A stretch of 5,692 nucleotides of DNA from Acidobacteriota bacterium. GTDB lineage: Bacteria; Actinomycetota; Acidimicrobiia; Acidimicrobiales; UBA8190. Positions 1-5,630 of this stretch are shown here, piece by piece; the stretch's first letter is position 1, and every line of letters begins with the position of its first letter. The notes under the pieces were generated by a model. That model searched no databases. It saw only the letters and a list, made by a program, of their open reading frames with translations, and was not told where the DNA came from. The stretch covers positions 1 to 5,692 of the forward strand of contig JAGWNV010000184.1 in NCBI GenBank assembly GCA_028872975.1, read 5' to 3'. The position numbers and the translations under genes are program-made.

Positions 1-990
1 GCCGAGCGACCGGGCCACCTGCCGGATGGTCCGCAGCCCGTGGCCACGGGTGAAGAGGAAGGGGAGGTAGAGCATGGGCACGGCCGGGTCGAGCCCGGCC
101 CGGAGCCGCTCGAGGTGCTCGGCGCGCGTCCGTCGCAGGGTCACGGCGAGACGGGCCGCGTCGAGCACGGGACGGGGGTCGCCTTCGACCAGGCCGGCGA
201 GCTCGGCCGAGGCGTCGGGGAGGCACAGGCGCTCGAAGACCCCCTCCTCGCTGTGGCCGAAGAGCTCGGGCAGGACCCGGTTCACCACCACCCCGGCCAG
301 CTCCACGTCGGTCTCGGCCGCCACCCGTCCGGCGAGCTCCATGGTCTCGTTGACCGGCATCTCCTCGGGGGTGGTCACGATGGCGAGGCCGGTCAGGGCG
401 GGGTCGGAGAGGATGTCCACCATCCAGTCGGTCTGGGACCGGATGAGGCCGACCTTCACGAGCTCGTTGATGGCCTGGGGGGCGGCCAGCTGGCCCACGA
501 TGTGGCCCGTCGCCGAGGCGTCGACCACCACGAGGTCGTAGTGACGCTCCCGGACCTCGTAGGCGAGCTTGCCCACGGTGAGGATCTCCCGGACGCCGGG
601 GGCGGCGGTGGCCACGAAGTCGAAGGCCCTCGCCAGCGGGCCGATCCGGCCCACCACCGGAATGCGGAGGTTGAGCTTCAGGTACTCCCGGAGCGAGGCT
701 TCGGTGTCCATCGACATGGCGAAGAGCCCGGGCACGACCTCCCGGGGCGCGAAGACGATGTCGCCGGTCTCCAGGTACGACGCCACGTCGCCCTTGGCGT
801 CCACCTCGCAGAGCAGGGTCCGGCGCCCCATCTCCGCCGCGAAGAGGGCGAGGGCACAGGCGACCGTGGTCTTGCCCACCCCTCCCTTGCCGGTGACGAA
901 CACCAGCCTTCGGTCGAGCAGGCCGACCCTCGGTGCGCGTCCCCCCTCGCCCGCCGACGGGCCCGGTTCAGGGTGCGCCGAAGCCGACAC
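1..990 (-). CDS. ArsA/Get3-like P-loop ATPase (C-terminus cut off at window edge)
   Basis: Cytosolic ATPase of the ArsA/Get3 (anion-transporting ATPase) branch of the SIMIBI P-loop NTPases. The window shows 330 codons without a stop, running off the left edge. Counting from the GTG at 990, the deviant Walker A GKGGVGKTT is at residues 34-42, a CEVDAKGDVA segment follows near 61-70, VDASATGH (family usually D-x-x-P-TGH) lies at 156-163, and VVVNRVLPELFGH is near 234-245. The closing LPFLFTRGHGLR is typical of the last residues of such proteins, so little should be missing. The cysteine triad that binds arsenite in true ArsA is not evident, so arsenic transport is not supported. Mycobacteria have a tandem pair of such ATPases (Rv3679/Rv3680, from memory), and a partner could lie beyond the left edge. 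The start is uncertain: GTG 990 overlaps the DUF3107 gene by 23 bases and lacks a clear Shine-Dalgarno; GTG 903 would leave only three residues before the P-loop strand's TGKGG. Family call firm, substrate unknown. Confidence 0.85.
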   Translation of the reverse strand, partial: MSASAHPEPGPSAGEGGRAPRVGLLDRRLVFVTGKGGVGKTTVACALALFAAEMGRRTLLCEVDAKGDVASYLETGDIVFAPREVVPGLFAMSMDTEASLREYLKLNLRIPVVGRIGPLARAFDFVATAAPGVREILTVGKLAYEVRERHYDLVVVDASATGHIVGQLAAPQAINELVKVGLIRSQTDWMVDILSDPALTGLAIVTTPEEMPVNETMELAGRVAAETDVELAGVVVNRVLPELFGHSEEGVFERLCLPDASAELAGLVEGDPRPVLDAARLAVTLRRTRAEHLERLRAGLDPAVPMLYLPFLFTRGHGLRTIRQVARSLG

Positions 991-1204
991 GCCGCTCGGA
1001 GGCGGGGGCGCCCACTTCCACGTAGGCGATCTTGGCGACCGGGACGGCCACCCGCCGCCCGCGGCGGTCGGTGAGCCACAGGACGCCCTCGGGCTTCGAC
1101 AGCGACTCCTCGATCTGGGCCATCACCGCGTCGCGCTCGGAGTCGTCGCCCAGGTCCACCTCGAGCTCCTTGATGCTCTGGACGATGCCGATGCGTACGT
1201 CCAC
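968..1204 (-). CDS. DUF3107 family small protein
   Basis: A 78-residue protein matching the DUF3107 family of Actinomycetota (mycobacterial relative TB9.4/Rv3208A, from memory). Hallmarks seen are an N-terminal VDVRIGIVQS strand, an acidic helix with DDSERDAVMAQIEESL (about 20-35), the core LTDRRGRRVAVPVAKIAYVEVG (44-65), and the closing RRVGFG (71-76). No membrane segment or catalytic motif is visible, and no biochemical function is established for the family. The start is the GTG at 1204: a perfect AAGGAGG (1217-1211) sits six bases upstream. The longer frame from an ATG at 1279 would add 25 arginine-rich residues without homology or a ribosome site. The stop lies inside the possible start region of the ArsA-like ATPase, which suggests co-transcription and perhaps translational coupling. 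Identification is confident; role unknown. Confidence 0.9.
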   Translation of the reverse strand: MDVRIGIVQSIKELEVDLGDDSERDAVMAQIEESLSKPEGVLWLTDRRGRRVAVPVAKIAYVEVGAPASERRVGFGAP

Positions 1205-1210
1205 AGGCCG

Positions 1211-1217
1211 CCTCCTT
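1211..1217 (-). promoter_or_regulatory. Shine-Dalgarno of the DUF3107 gene
   Basis: The minus strand reads AAGGAGG here, six bases before the GTG at 1204. It decides the start over the ATG at 1279. Confidence 0.7.
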
Positions 1218-1259
1218 GGGTCCGGGCCCGAGGCACGCCCGGCGGCGGCCCTCCGCCCG

Positions 1260-1265
1260 ACGATA
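1260..1265 (-). promoter_or_regulatory. Possible -10 box for the DUF3107-ATPase operon
   Basis: In the 113-base gap between divergent genes the minus strand reads TATCGT, fitting TAnnnT. It would put transcription start near 1253 and give a leader of about 50 bases before the GTG at 1204. I see no good -35 hexamer at the right distance, and no comparably good plus-strand box for the dGTPase-like gene in the same gap. Tentative. Confidence 0.3.
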
Positions 1266-1307
1266 CAGCCGTGGGGCACACTGGGAGCCCGGGGGCAGAA
1301 GGGCCCC

Positions 1308-1313
1308 GGGAGG
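1308..1313 (+). promoter_or_regulatory. Shine-Dalgarno of the dGTPase-like gene
   Basis: GGGAGG lies four bases before the ATG at 1318. It supports that start over the in-frame ATG at 1372, which has no such site, and over the GTG/ATG-type extension from 1216, which would be arginine-rich and would overlap the divergent operon's control region. Confidence 0.7.
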
Positions 1314-1317
1314 TGCC

Positions 1318-2475
1318 ATGGAACCGACAGCGACCGTGCCGAGCGAGCGGAGCCGGCGGTGGGCGGCCACCATGGCCGGTCACGACGGCGGGCCGGTCCG
1401 CCAGGCCCACGCCGACTCCTCGGCGGCCGTCGACCTGGGGGCCCTCGGGGTCCGGGACCGACACGAGCGGGAGGCGCTCGACGCCGGCCGGCTCGCCCCC
1501 GGCGCCACCGCCTCGACCGGGGCCGGACGCCGGGCCCGTCCCGAGGAGCCCGACGCCCTGCGGACGTGCTTCGAGCGCGACCGGGACCGGATCCTGCACT
1601 CGGCCGCCTTCCGCCGCCTGGCCGGCAAGACCCAGGTGTTCATCTTCCCCGCCGACCATCAGCGGACGCGCCTCACCCACGCCCTCGAGGTGGCCCAGGT
1701 GGCCACGAGCATCGCCCGGGCCTGCCGGTTGAACGTGGCGCTCACCGAGGCCATCGCCCTCGGCCACGACTGCGGCCACGGGCCCGGTGGCCACGCCAGC
1801 GAGGACGCCCTCACCGTCTTCCTCCCCGAAGGCTTCGACCACGCCGTGTGGGGTGCCGAGGTGTCGCTGGCCGCGCTCAACCTCTGCGAGGAGACCGTCG
1901 ACGGGATCCGCAACCACTCCTGGTCGCGGCCGGCGCCGGCCACGCCGGAGGGCGAGGTGGTGAGCTGGGCGGACCGCATCGCCTACGTGTGCCACGACTG
2001 GGAGGACGCCGTCTCCACCGGCATCGTCTCCCCCGACCAGCTGCCCGAGCTCGTGCGTCGGCGCTGCGGCGGGCACCGCGGCGCCCAGCTCGGGGCCTTC
2101 GTCGACGCCGTGGTGGGCACCGTCGCCCGCACCGGCCGGGTGGGGATGGACGAGGAGACGGCCGAAGCCCTCGCCGCCTTCCGGTCCTGCAACTACGAGC
2201 GCGTCTACCTCCGCCCCGCCAGCCTGGCCCAGGGGGCGGCGGTCATGGCGGTGCTGCGCGCCCTCGTCGAGCACTTCGCCGACCAGCCCAACCGGGTCCC
2301 CGGCGCCGCCGGGGGCGGGCTCGGCGCCGGGAGCCCCGAGGCGTTGCGGGCCGCCGTCGACTACGTGGCCGGGATGACCGACCGCTACGCCATGCGCGCC
2401 GCGGTGAGCGAGCTGGGATGGGACCCCACCCGGCTCCCCCGGGCCGTGGACGCCGGCTCCCTGGCCGCCCTCTGA
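1318..2475 (+). CDS. dGTPase-like HD-domain phosphohydrolase
   Basis: A 385-residue cytosolic HD-superfamily protein of the deoxyguanosinetriphosphate triphosphohydrolase-like group. Characterised members hydrolyse dNTPs to deoxynucleoside plus triphosphate. Motifs in order: DRDRILHSAAFRRLAGKTQVF (88-108), the family signature; RLTHALEVAQVA (118-129) with the first metal histidine H121; LGHDCGHGPGGH (148-159) with the HD pair H150-D151; WADRIAYVCHDWEDA (217-231) with the last metal aspartate D219; and GMTDRYAM (352-359) near the C-terminus. All four expected metal ligands are present, so it should be an active hydrolase. The usual HDLGHPPFGH context is altered (L to C at 152, PF to GG). The first 80 residues look poorly ordered, and a Gly/Ala-rich loop sits at 328-340. 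Nucleotide preference cannot be read from sequence. It is transcribed away from the DUF3107 operon; a 6-bp hairpin follows its stop. The gene name dgt is avoided because this group is only dGTPase-like. Confidence 0.9.
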   Translation: MEPTATVPSERSRRWAATMAGHDGGPVRQAHADSSAAVDLGALGVRDRHEREALDAGRLAPGATASTGAGRRARPEEPDALRTCFERDRDRILHSAAFRRLAGKTQVFIFPADHQRTRLTHALEVAQVATSIARACRLNVALTEAIALGHDCGHGPGGHASEDALTVFLPEGFDHAVWGAEVSLAALNLCEETVDGIRNHSWSRPAPATPEGEVVSWADRIAYVCHDWEDAVSTGIVSPDQLPELVRRRCGGHRGAQLGAFVDAVVGTVARTGRVGMDEETAEALAAFRSCNYERVYLRPASLAQGAAVMAVLRALVEHFADQPNRVPGAAGGGLGAGSPEALRAAVDYVAGMTDRYAMRAAVSELGWDPTRLPRAVDAGSLAAL

Positions 2476-2477
2476 CC

Positions 2478-2493
2478 GCCGGGCGCCCCCGGC
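2478..2493 (+). terminator. Hairpin just after the dGTPase-like gene, possible terminator
   Basis: GCCGGG and CCCGGC pair perfectly (6 bp) around a CGCC loop, three bases after the stop codon. There is no T-tract, so it would be at best a weak or factor-assisted terminator; in DNA this GC-rich, such a stem can also arise by chance. Confidence 0.3.
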
Positions 2494-2549
2494 CGACCCG
2501 TCTCCGCCCAGGTCAACGCATCCACACGGAATCCCCTGTGTTCCCCCAA

Positions 2550-2594
2550 CGATAGGGGTAGCGTGCTCCCGACCTGGGCGGGCAGCGATAGGGG
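2550..2594 (+). repeat. Two copies of CGATAGGGG flanking the promoter region
   Basis: The 9-mer CGATAGGGG occurs at 2550-2558 and again at 2586-2594, 36 bases apart start to start. The first abuts the putative -10 box. The second ends seven bases before the ATG at 2602 and supplies the only purine-rich (AGGGG) ribosome-site candidate there. These are direct repeats seen in sequence; a regulatory role is only a guess. Confidence 0.45.
2559..2564 (+). promoter_or_regulatory. Probable -10 box for the DUF2269-like gene
   Basis: TAGCGT fits the actinobacterial TAnnnT pattern and lies in the 126-base gap after the dGTPase-like gene. Transcription would start near 2571, giving a leader of about 31 bases before the ATG at 2602. 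A weak CTGTGT stands 17 bases upstream at 2536-2541. This box argues against a start at GTG 2563, which lies inside it. Confidence 0.5.
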
Positions 2595-2601
2595 CCGACG
2601 G

Positions 2602-3171
2602 ATGGGCGTGGACAGCGGCGCGTACGACACGGTGATGGTCCTGCACGTGATGTGCGTGATCATCGGGTTCGGAGGGGTCTTCCTGAACGGCATCTACGGT
2701 GCCGAGGCCAAGCGCCGCCGCGGCGCCGACGGCCTGGCCGTGTTCGAGGCCACCGAGCGGGTCGGGAAGATCGCCGAGATGTTCATCCTGGCCGTGCCCG
2801 TGTTCGGCATCTCGCTCGTCCTCATGAGCCACAGCCAGTGGAAGTTCTCCCAGGCCTGGGTGGCCGCCGCCATCACCATCTACGCCGCCGCCATCACCTT
2901 GAGCTTCGGGTTCCACCTCCCCAACCTGCGCCGGATGGGGGGCCTCATGCACGAGCTCGTCGAGATGGGCGGGGCCCGACCGGCCGTCGCCGGCGGTGCC
3001 GTGCCCACCGACGACGCCACCGCGGCGGCGGCCATGGCCGCCGCCGGAGGGCCGCCGCCCCAGGCCCTCGAGCTCGAGCGCCGAGGCAAGCGCGCCGGCG
3101 TCTACGGCGGGATCCTCAACCTGGCCATCGTGGCCGTCGTGATCCTCATGGTCTGGAAGCCCGGGCACTAG
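2602..3171 (+). CDS. DUF2269-like four-helix membrane protein
   Basis: A 189-residue integral membrane protein with four predicted helices: about 10-31 (VMVLHVMCVIIGFGGVFLNG), 58-75, 84-104 and 167-185. A charged stretch rich in K and R (36-40) follows helix 1. A hydrophilic Ala/Gly/Pro-rich loop (125-155) lies between helices 3 and 4. The early histidine in helix 1 (VLHVMCVIIGFGG) and the final helix ending in MVWKPG resemble the DUF2269 family, whose function is unknown. I start it at the ATG at 2602; upstream codons from GTG 2563 overlap the likely promoter and give a polar extension that would precede the membrane helix. The ribosome site is weak (AGGGG, seven bases away). It probably has its own transcript, and it ends 22 bases before the convergent DUF899 stop. 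Membrane topology is confident, family assignment moderately so. Confidence 0.75.
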   Translation: MGVDSGAYDTVMVLHVMCVIIGFGGVFLNGIYGAEAKRRRGADGLAVFEATERVGKIAEMFILAVPVFGISLVLMSHSQWKFSQAWVAAAITIYAAAITLSFGFHLPNLRRMGGLMHELVEMGGARPAVAGGAVPTDDATAAAAMAAAGGPPPQALELERRGKRAGVYGGILNLAIVAVVILMVWKPGH

Positions 3172-3174
3172 CGA

Positions 3175-3195
3175 GGCCGGCCGGCCCCGCCGGTC
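3175..3195. terminator. GC hairpin between convergent genes, possible bidirectional terminator
   Basis: CCGGC (3177-3181) pairs with GCCGG (3189-3193) around a seven-base loop, and can extend by one G-T and one G-C pair. It fills the 22-base gap between the DUF2269-like and DUF899 stop codons, where both transcripts need to end. No T-run follows on either strand, so the call is weak. Confidence 0.3.
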
Positions 3196-3916
3196 ACGCG
3201 TCGCCGGGTTCGTAGGTGTCGTGGCGGCCGAACCAGGACATGTCGCCCTCGTTGCGCCCGAGCGGCGCCCGGTCCAGCCACTGCCACATCGGCCACAGAC
3301 CGTCGAGACCGCGCGAGTAGGCGGAGTAGGTGTGGTGGACGGCGCCGTCCTGGAGGGCGAAGGCGCTCATGCCCGGCCCCTCGAAGGGGAGGTCGGCCGC
3401 GTCGAACTGCCCGCCCTCGAGGGGACGGAAGTTGTAGGTCTTGTCCCCGGCCCGGACCGACTCCTCGGTGAAGGAGACGCCGAAGTCGAAGTTGAAGTCG
3501 CTGCGCCCCGAGGAGGCCCAGGGGAACGACCAGCCCATGCGCCGGCGGTAGGCCAGGAGCTTCTCGAGCGGGGCCCGGGAGACGGCGGTGAAGGCGACGT
3601 CGTGGTGCTGCAGGTGGAGGTGGGTCTCGTCGAAGCCGTCGGCGACGCTCGAGCAGCTCGGACACCCCTCCTCCCAGTCGGGACCGAACATGAAGTGGTA
3701 GACGACGAGCTGCGACCGGCCCCGAAAGAGCCCCGCCAGGGTGGCCTCGCCCTGCTCGGTGTCGAACAGGTAGTCCTTCTCGACCCGCACCCAGGGCAGC
3801 TCCCGGCGCGTGCGGGCGAGCTCGTCGGCCCGGCGCGTGAGCTCTTTCTCCTCGGCCAGGAGCGCCAGGCGCTCCTCGAGATGCGCCTCCGGGCTGCCCG
3901 TGCGGTGTGCGGTCAT
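3194..3916 (-). CDS. DUF899 family thioredoxin-fold protein
   Basis: A 240-residue cytosolic protein of the DUF899 family, which has a thioredoxin-like fold related to AhpC/TSA proteins; its substrate is not established. The N-terminus (about 9-40) is a charged helix that may form a coiled coil. The family core is ELPWVRVEKDYLFD (39-52), then LAGLFRGRSQLVVYHFMFGPDWEEGCPSCS (60-89), which carries C85 and C88 in a CPSC redox-type motif at the position of the thioredoxin active site. SRAPLEKLLAYRRRMGWSFPW (113-133) and SDFNFDFGVSF (139-149) follow, and HHTYSAYSRGLDGL (194-207) closes the domain. These segments match the family nearly throughout, and no signal peptide is seen. The ATG at 3916 is preferred: it opens the helical region, has no Shine-Dalgarno, but stands seven bases after a TAGCCT box, as in leaderless actinobacterial genes. 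The upstream ATG at 3985 would add 23 low-complexity residues spanning that box. Confidence 0.9.
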   Translation of the reverse strand: MTAHRTGSPEAHLEERLALLAEEKELTRRADELARTRRELPWVRVEKDYLFDTEQGEATLAGLFRGRSQLVVYHFMFGPDWEEGCPSCSSVADGFDETHLHLQHHDVAFTAVSRAPLEKLLAYRRRMGWSFPWASSGRSDFNFDFGVSFTEESVRAGDKTYNFRPLEGGQFDAADLPFEGPGMSAFALQDGAVHHTYSAYSRGLDGLWPMWQWLDRAPLGRNEGDMSWFGRHDTYEPGDA

Positions 3917-3923
3917 GGCCGGG

Positions 3924-3929
3924 AGGCTA
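3924..3929 (-). promoter_or_regulatory. Probable -10 box of a leaderless DUF899 transcript
   Basis: The minus strand reads TAGCCT (TAnnnT), followed by seven bases and then the ATG at 3916. That spacing puts transcription start at or one base before the A of the ATG. No convincing -35 box is seen, which is common in actinobacteria. Confidence 0.5.
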
Positions 3930-3972
3930 CGAGCCCCGGCGCCCCCGCGGGGCCGCCGCCCGCCGGAGGTGC

Positions 3973-3985
3973 TTGCAGGATGCAA
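3973..3985. repeat. 13-bp inverted repeat upstream of the DUF899 gene
   Basis: TTGCA-GGA-TGCAA is a perfect 5+5 palindrome, relatively AT-rich for its surroundings. It is centred about 50 bases upstream of the putative DUF899 -10 box, in the 182-base gap between the DUF899 gene and the small plus-strand gene. It could be an operator, but a palindrome this short can occur by chance. The rest of that gap (3917-4098) holds the -10 box above, the hairpin at 4058-4078 and nothing else I recognise. Confidence 0.35.
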
Positions 3986-4045
3986 CGCCGGCTCGCCCCA
4001 CGGGTCGTTGCGCGGCCGTTGTCCCCGCCCGGCTCCCCCGGCCAG

Positions 4046-4078
4046 AAAAAGGACGTCGGCCCCTCATCAAACGGGGCC
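4046..4078 (-). terminator. Hairpin plus T-run, weak terminator candidate on the minus strand
   Basis: GGCCCC (4058-4063) and GGGGCC (4073-4078) form a perfect 6-bp stem around a nine-base loop. Reading leftward on the minus strand, five T's follow at 4050-4046, seven bases beyond the stem. That T-run is unusual in such GC-rich sequence. It would stop transcripts running on from the Mrp gene before they reach the DUF899 gene. The stem-to-T distance is longer than in a standard intrinsic terminator. Confidence 0.35.
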
Positions 4079-4098
4079 TGGATGCCGACACCTCCCCC

Positions 4099-4404
4099 AT
4101 GGCGATCCTCGCCTCGCTCTTCGGCGCAGTGGCGGCGTTGTCGGCCGCCCACGTCGTGCTGGCCAGGCTGCGGTGGATCGAGTGGGACAACCGGGCCGCC
4201 AATTCGCACCCGGTGCTCGACCCCCGGCCTCCCGAGGGCCATCACCCCGAGCTCACCGAGCTGGCCCGGCGCAACGACCTCGACGTCCCCGACGAGACCC
4301 CCGGCGCCCTTCGCCTGAGCCCCTTCGCCCAGGCCGCCGGCTGGCGGCCCCGGCACCCCCGGGGCGACGGACGGGGCCGGACCCCGGCCGTCAGCGGACG
4401 GTGA
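4099..4404 (+). CDS. Uncharacterised small protein with one N-terminal hydrophobic helix
   Basis: A 101-residue protein I do not recognise. Residues 2-22 (AILASLFGAVAALSAAHVVLA) form one hydrophobic helix, followed by RLRWIEWDNRAANSHPVLDP, an acidic, proline-containing middle, and a basic Arg/Gly/Pro tail. This suggests a membrane-anchored protein with a short soluble region; a signal anchor is likelier than a cleaved signal peptide because no clear cleavage site follows. Support for coding is that roughly 94% of its third codon positions are G or C by hand count, like the neighbouring genes, while the opposite-strand frames here give low-complexity products. The ATG at 4099 is the only ordinary start near the helix, and it has no Shine-Dalgarno. 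Its last 14 bases overlap, tail to tail, the end of the convergent Mrp gene. No function is inferred. Confidence 0.55.
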   Translation: MAILASLFGAVAALSAAHVVLARLRWIEWDNRAANSHPVLDPRPPEGHHPELTELARRNDLDVPDETPGALRLSPFAQAAGWRPRHPRGDGRGRTPAVSGR

Positions 4405-5572
4405 GCTCTCGCCGGTAGATCCGGGCCGGGCCGAGCGCCACCACGGCCTCGGCGAGGGCGTCGAAGGCCCGGGCCGCCTCCCCGTCGGGGTGGCCGACGC
4501 GCACCGGCACCCCGGCGTCGGCGCCGACGCGGACCTCGGGGACGAGGGGGATCCGGGCCAGGAGGGGCACCTCGAGGTGGGAGGCGAGTTCCTCGCCGCC
4601 GCCGGCGCCGAAGAGCTCGTAACGGGTGCCGTCGTCGCCGGTGAACCAGGACAGGTTCTCGACCACCCCCCGCACGGGCAGCTTGAGCTTGCGCGCCGCG
4701 AAGGCCGAGCGCTGGGCCACCCGCTGGGCGGCGGGCTGGGGGGTGGTGACCACGAGCACCTCGGTCTTGGGCAGGTACTGGCCGAGCGAGAGCGACACGT
4801 CGCCGGTGCCGGGCGGCATGTCGACGAGGAGGAAGTCCGGCTCGCCCCAGTAGGCGTCGACGAGGAACTGCTCGAGGGCCTTGTGCAGCATCGGTCCCCG
4901 CCAGATGACGGGCTGGTCGTCGGGGACGAAGTAGCCCATCGACAGGCAGCGCACCCCGTGCACGACGGGCGGGACGAGCAGGTCGTCGATGGCCGACGGC
5001 GGGCGACCGGCGCCGAGCATCTTCGGCACCGAGAACCCGTACACGTCGGCGTCGAGCAGGCCCACCTCGTAGCCGCCGGCGGCCAGGGCCACGGCCAGGT
5101 TCACGGTGATGGACGACTTGCCGACGCCCCCCTTGCCCGAGGAGACGCCGACGACCCTCGTCCGGGAGCCGGGGGCCATGAACCGGTTGGGGCGGCCCTG
5201 CTCGTGGCCGAGCGGGCCGGGCGCCCCGCCGGGGTGGCGGTGGGCGGGACGGCTCGGCAGCGGTGCCGGCTCCCCCCCGCGGGGCGAGGCCAGGGCGACG
5301 TGCAGCGCGGCACGCTCGTCGTCGGTCATGGTCGTCGTCACCACCGACACGGCGTCGGGCCCGCCGACGAGCGGTGCCAGGGCGTCGACCACCCGGCCGG
5401 CGAGCTCGTCGGCGACGGGCCAGCCGGCGACGGGGAGGGCCAGGACGACCTCCACCCCGCGCCGGCGGGCACGCAGGTCGCGGACCATGCCGAGCTCGTC
5501 GAGGCCCCGGTCCAGGTCCGGGTCGCGCACGGCGGCGAGGGCGGCGCGCAGGTCGGTGTCGTTGGGGGCCAA
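4391..5572 (-). CDS. mrp: Mrp/ApbC-type P-loop ATPase (iron-sulfur carrier family), cysteine-poor
   Basis: A 393-residue protein of the Mrp/ApbC/NBP35 family, cytosolic ATPases that carry Fe-S clusters to apoproteins. Residues 5-92 are the N-terminal MIP18-type (DUF59) domain (VRDPDL, LDELGMV, MTDDERAAL). A Pro/Gly/His-rich linker spans about 95-137. The ATPase domain has deviant Walker A GKGGVGKSS (146-154), LLDADVYGFSVPKMLG (172-187), IWRGPMLHKALEQFL (223-237), VDMPPGTGD (250-258) and ENLSWF (305-310). Two usual cysteine positions are absent: the DUF59 Cys in the VAGCP context is W51, and the CxxC after ENLSWF is replaced by GDDG (312-315). Only C209 remains in the whole protein, so canonical cluster binding is doubtful. 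Mycobacterial relatives also lack the CxxC, as I recall. The start is a TTG at 5572, fixed by a GGAAGGAA site five bases upstream. It stands alone on its strand, divergent from the gene at 5647. Confidence 0.92.
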   Translation of the reverse strand: MAPNDTDLRAALAAVRDPDLDRGLDELGMVRDLRARRRGVEVVLALPVAGWPVADELAGRVVDALAPLVGGPDAVSVVTTTMTDDERAALHVALASPRGGEPAPLPSRPAHRHPGGAPGPLGHEQGRPNRFMAPGSRTRVVGVSSGKGGVGKSSITVNLAVALAAGGYEVGLLDADVYGFSVPKMLGAGRPPSAIDDLLVPPVVHGVRCLSMGYFVPDDQPVIWRGPMLHKALEQFLVDAYWGEPDFLLVDMPPGTGDVSLSLGQYLPKTEVLVVTTPQPAAQRVAQRSAFAARKLKLPVRGVVENLSWFTGDDGTRYELFGAGGGEELASHLEVPLLARIPLVPEVRVGADAGVPVRVGHPDGEAARAFDALAEAVVALGPARIYRRELTVR

Positions 5573-5577
5573 CAGGC

Positions 5578-5585
5578 TTCCTTCC
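5578..5585 (-). promoter_or_regulatory. Shine-Dalgarno deciding the TTG start of mrp
   Basis: The minus strand reads GGAAGGAA, five bases before the TTG at 5572. No ATG or GTG lies nearby in frame that would keep the complete DUF59 domain, so TTG is the best start. Confidence 0.7.
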
Positions 5586-5630
5586 GGGGACCGGAGACGG
5601 ACACGACCAGGGCTTTTCGGCGCCTGGGCA

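Noticed and set aside
1..990. Reading the left-edge ATPase as an arsenite pump subunit (arsA)
   Set aside because: No evident cysteine triad for arsenite, and no arsenic-resistance neighbours such as an ArsR, ArsB or ArsD gene in the window.
40..1074. A 344-codon plus-strand open frame opposite the ArsA-like ATPase
   Set aside because: Low-complexity Gly/His/Glu-rich product with no recognisable domain, while the opposite strand encodes a complete P-loop ATPase core.
1205..1279. Longer DUF3107 protein starting at the ATG at 1279
   Set aside because: The extra 25 residues are unlike the family, and the GTG at 1204 has a perfect AAGGAGG six bases upstream.
569..1732. A 387-codon plus-strand open frame crossing the divergent promoter region
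   Set aside because: It spans parts of three better-supported genes and the intergenic gap; the product turns into a Pro/Arg/Gly-rich string.
1032..2555. A 507-codon plus-strand open frame overlapping the dGTPase-like gene
   Set aside because: Arginine/proline/glycine-rich out-of-frame translation of the HD-domain gene, without motifs.
1123..3168. A 681-codon open frame on the minus strand across the dGTPase-like and DUF2269-like genes
   Set aside because: Its product is a low-complexity His/Gly/Asp-rich string with no family motif. It is antisense to two genes with clear motifs and is the usual stop-free shadow in very GC-rich DNA.
3917..3985. Longer DUF899 protein starting at the ATG at 3985
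   Set aside because: The extra 23 residues are low-complexity and would cover the TAGCCT box placed for a leaderless start at 3916.
3221..4318. A 365-codon plus-strand open frame opposite the DUF899 gene
   Set aside because: Antisense to a protein matching DUF899 almost end to end; its own product has no motif.
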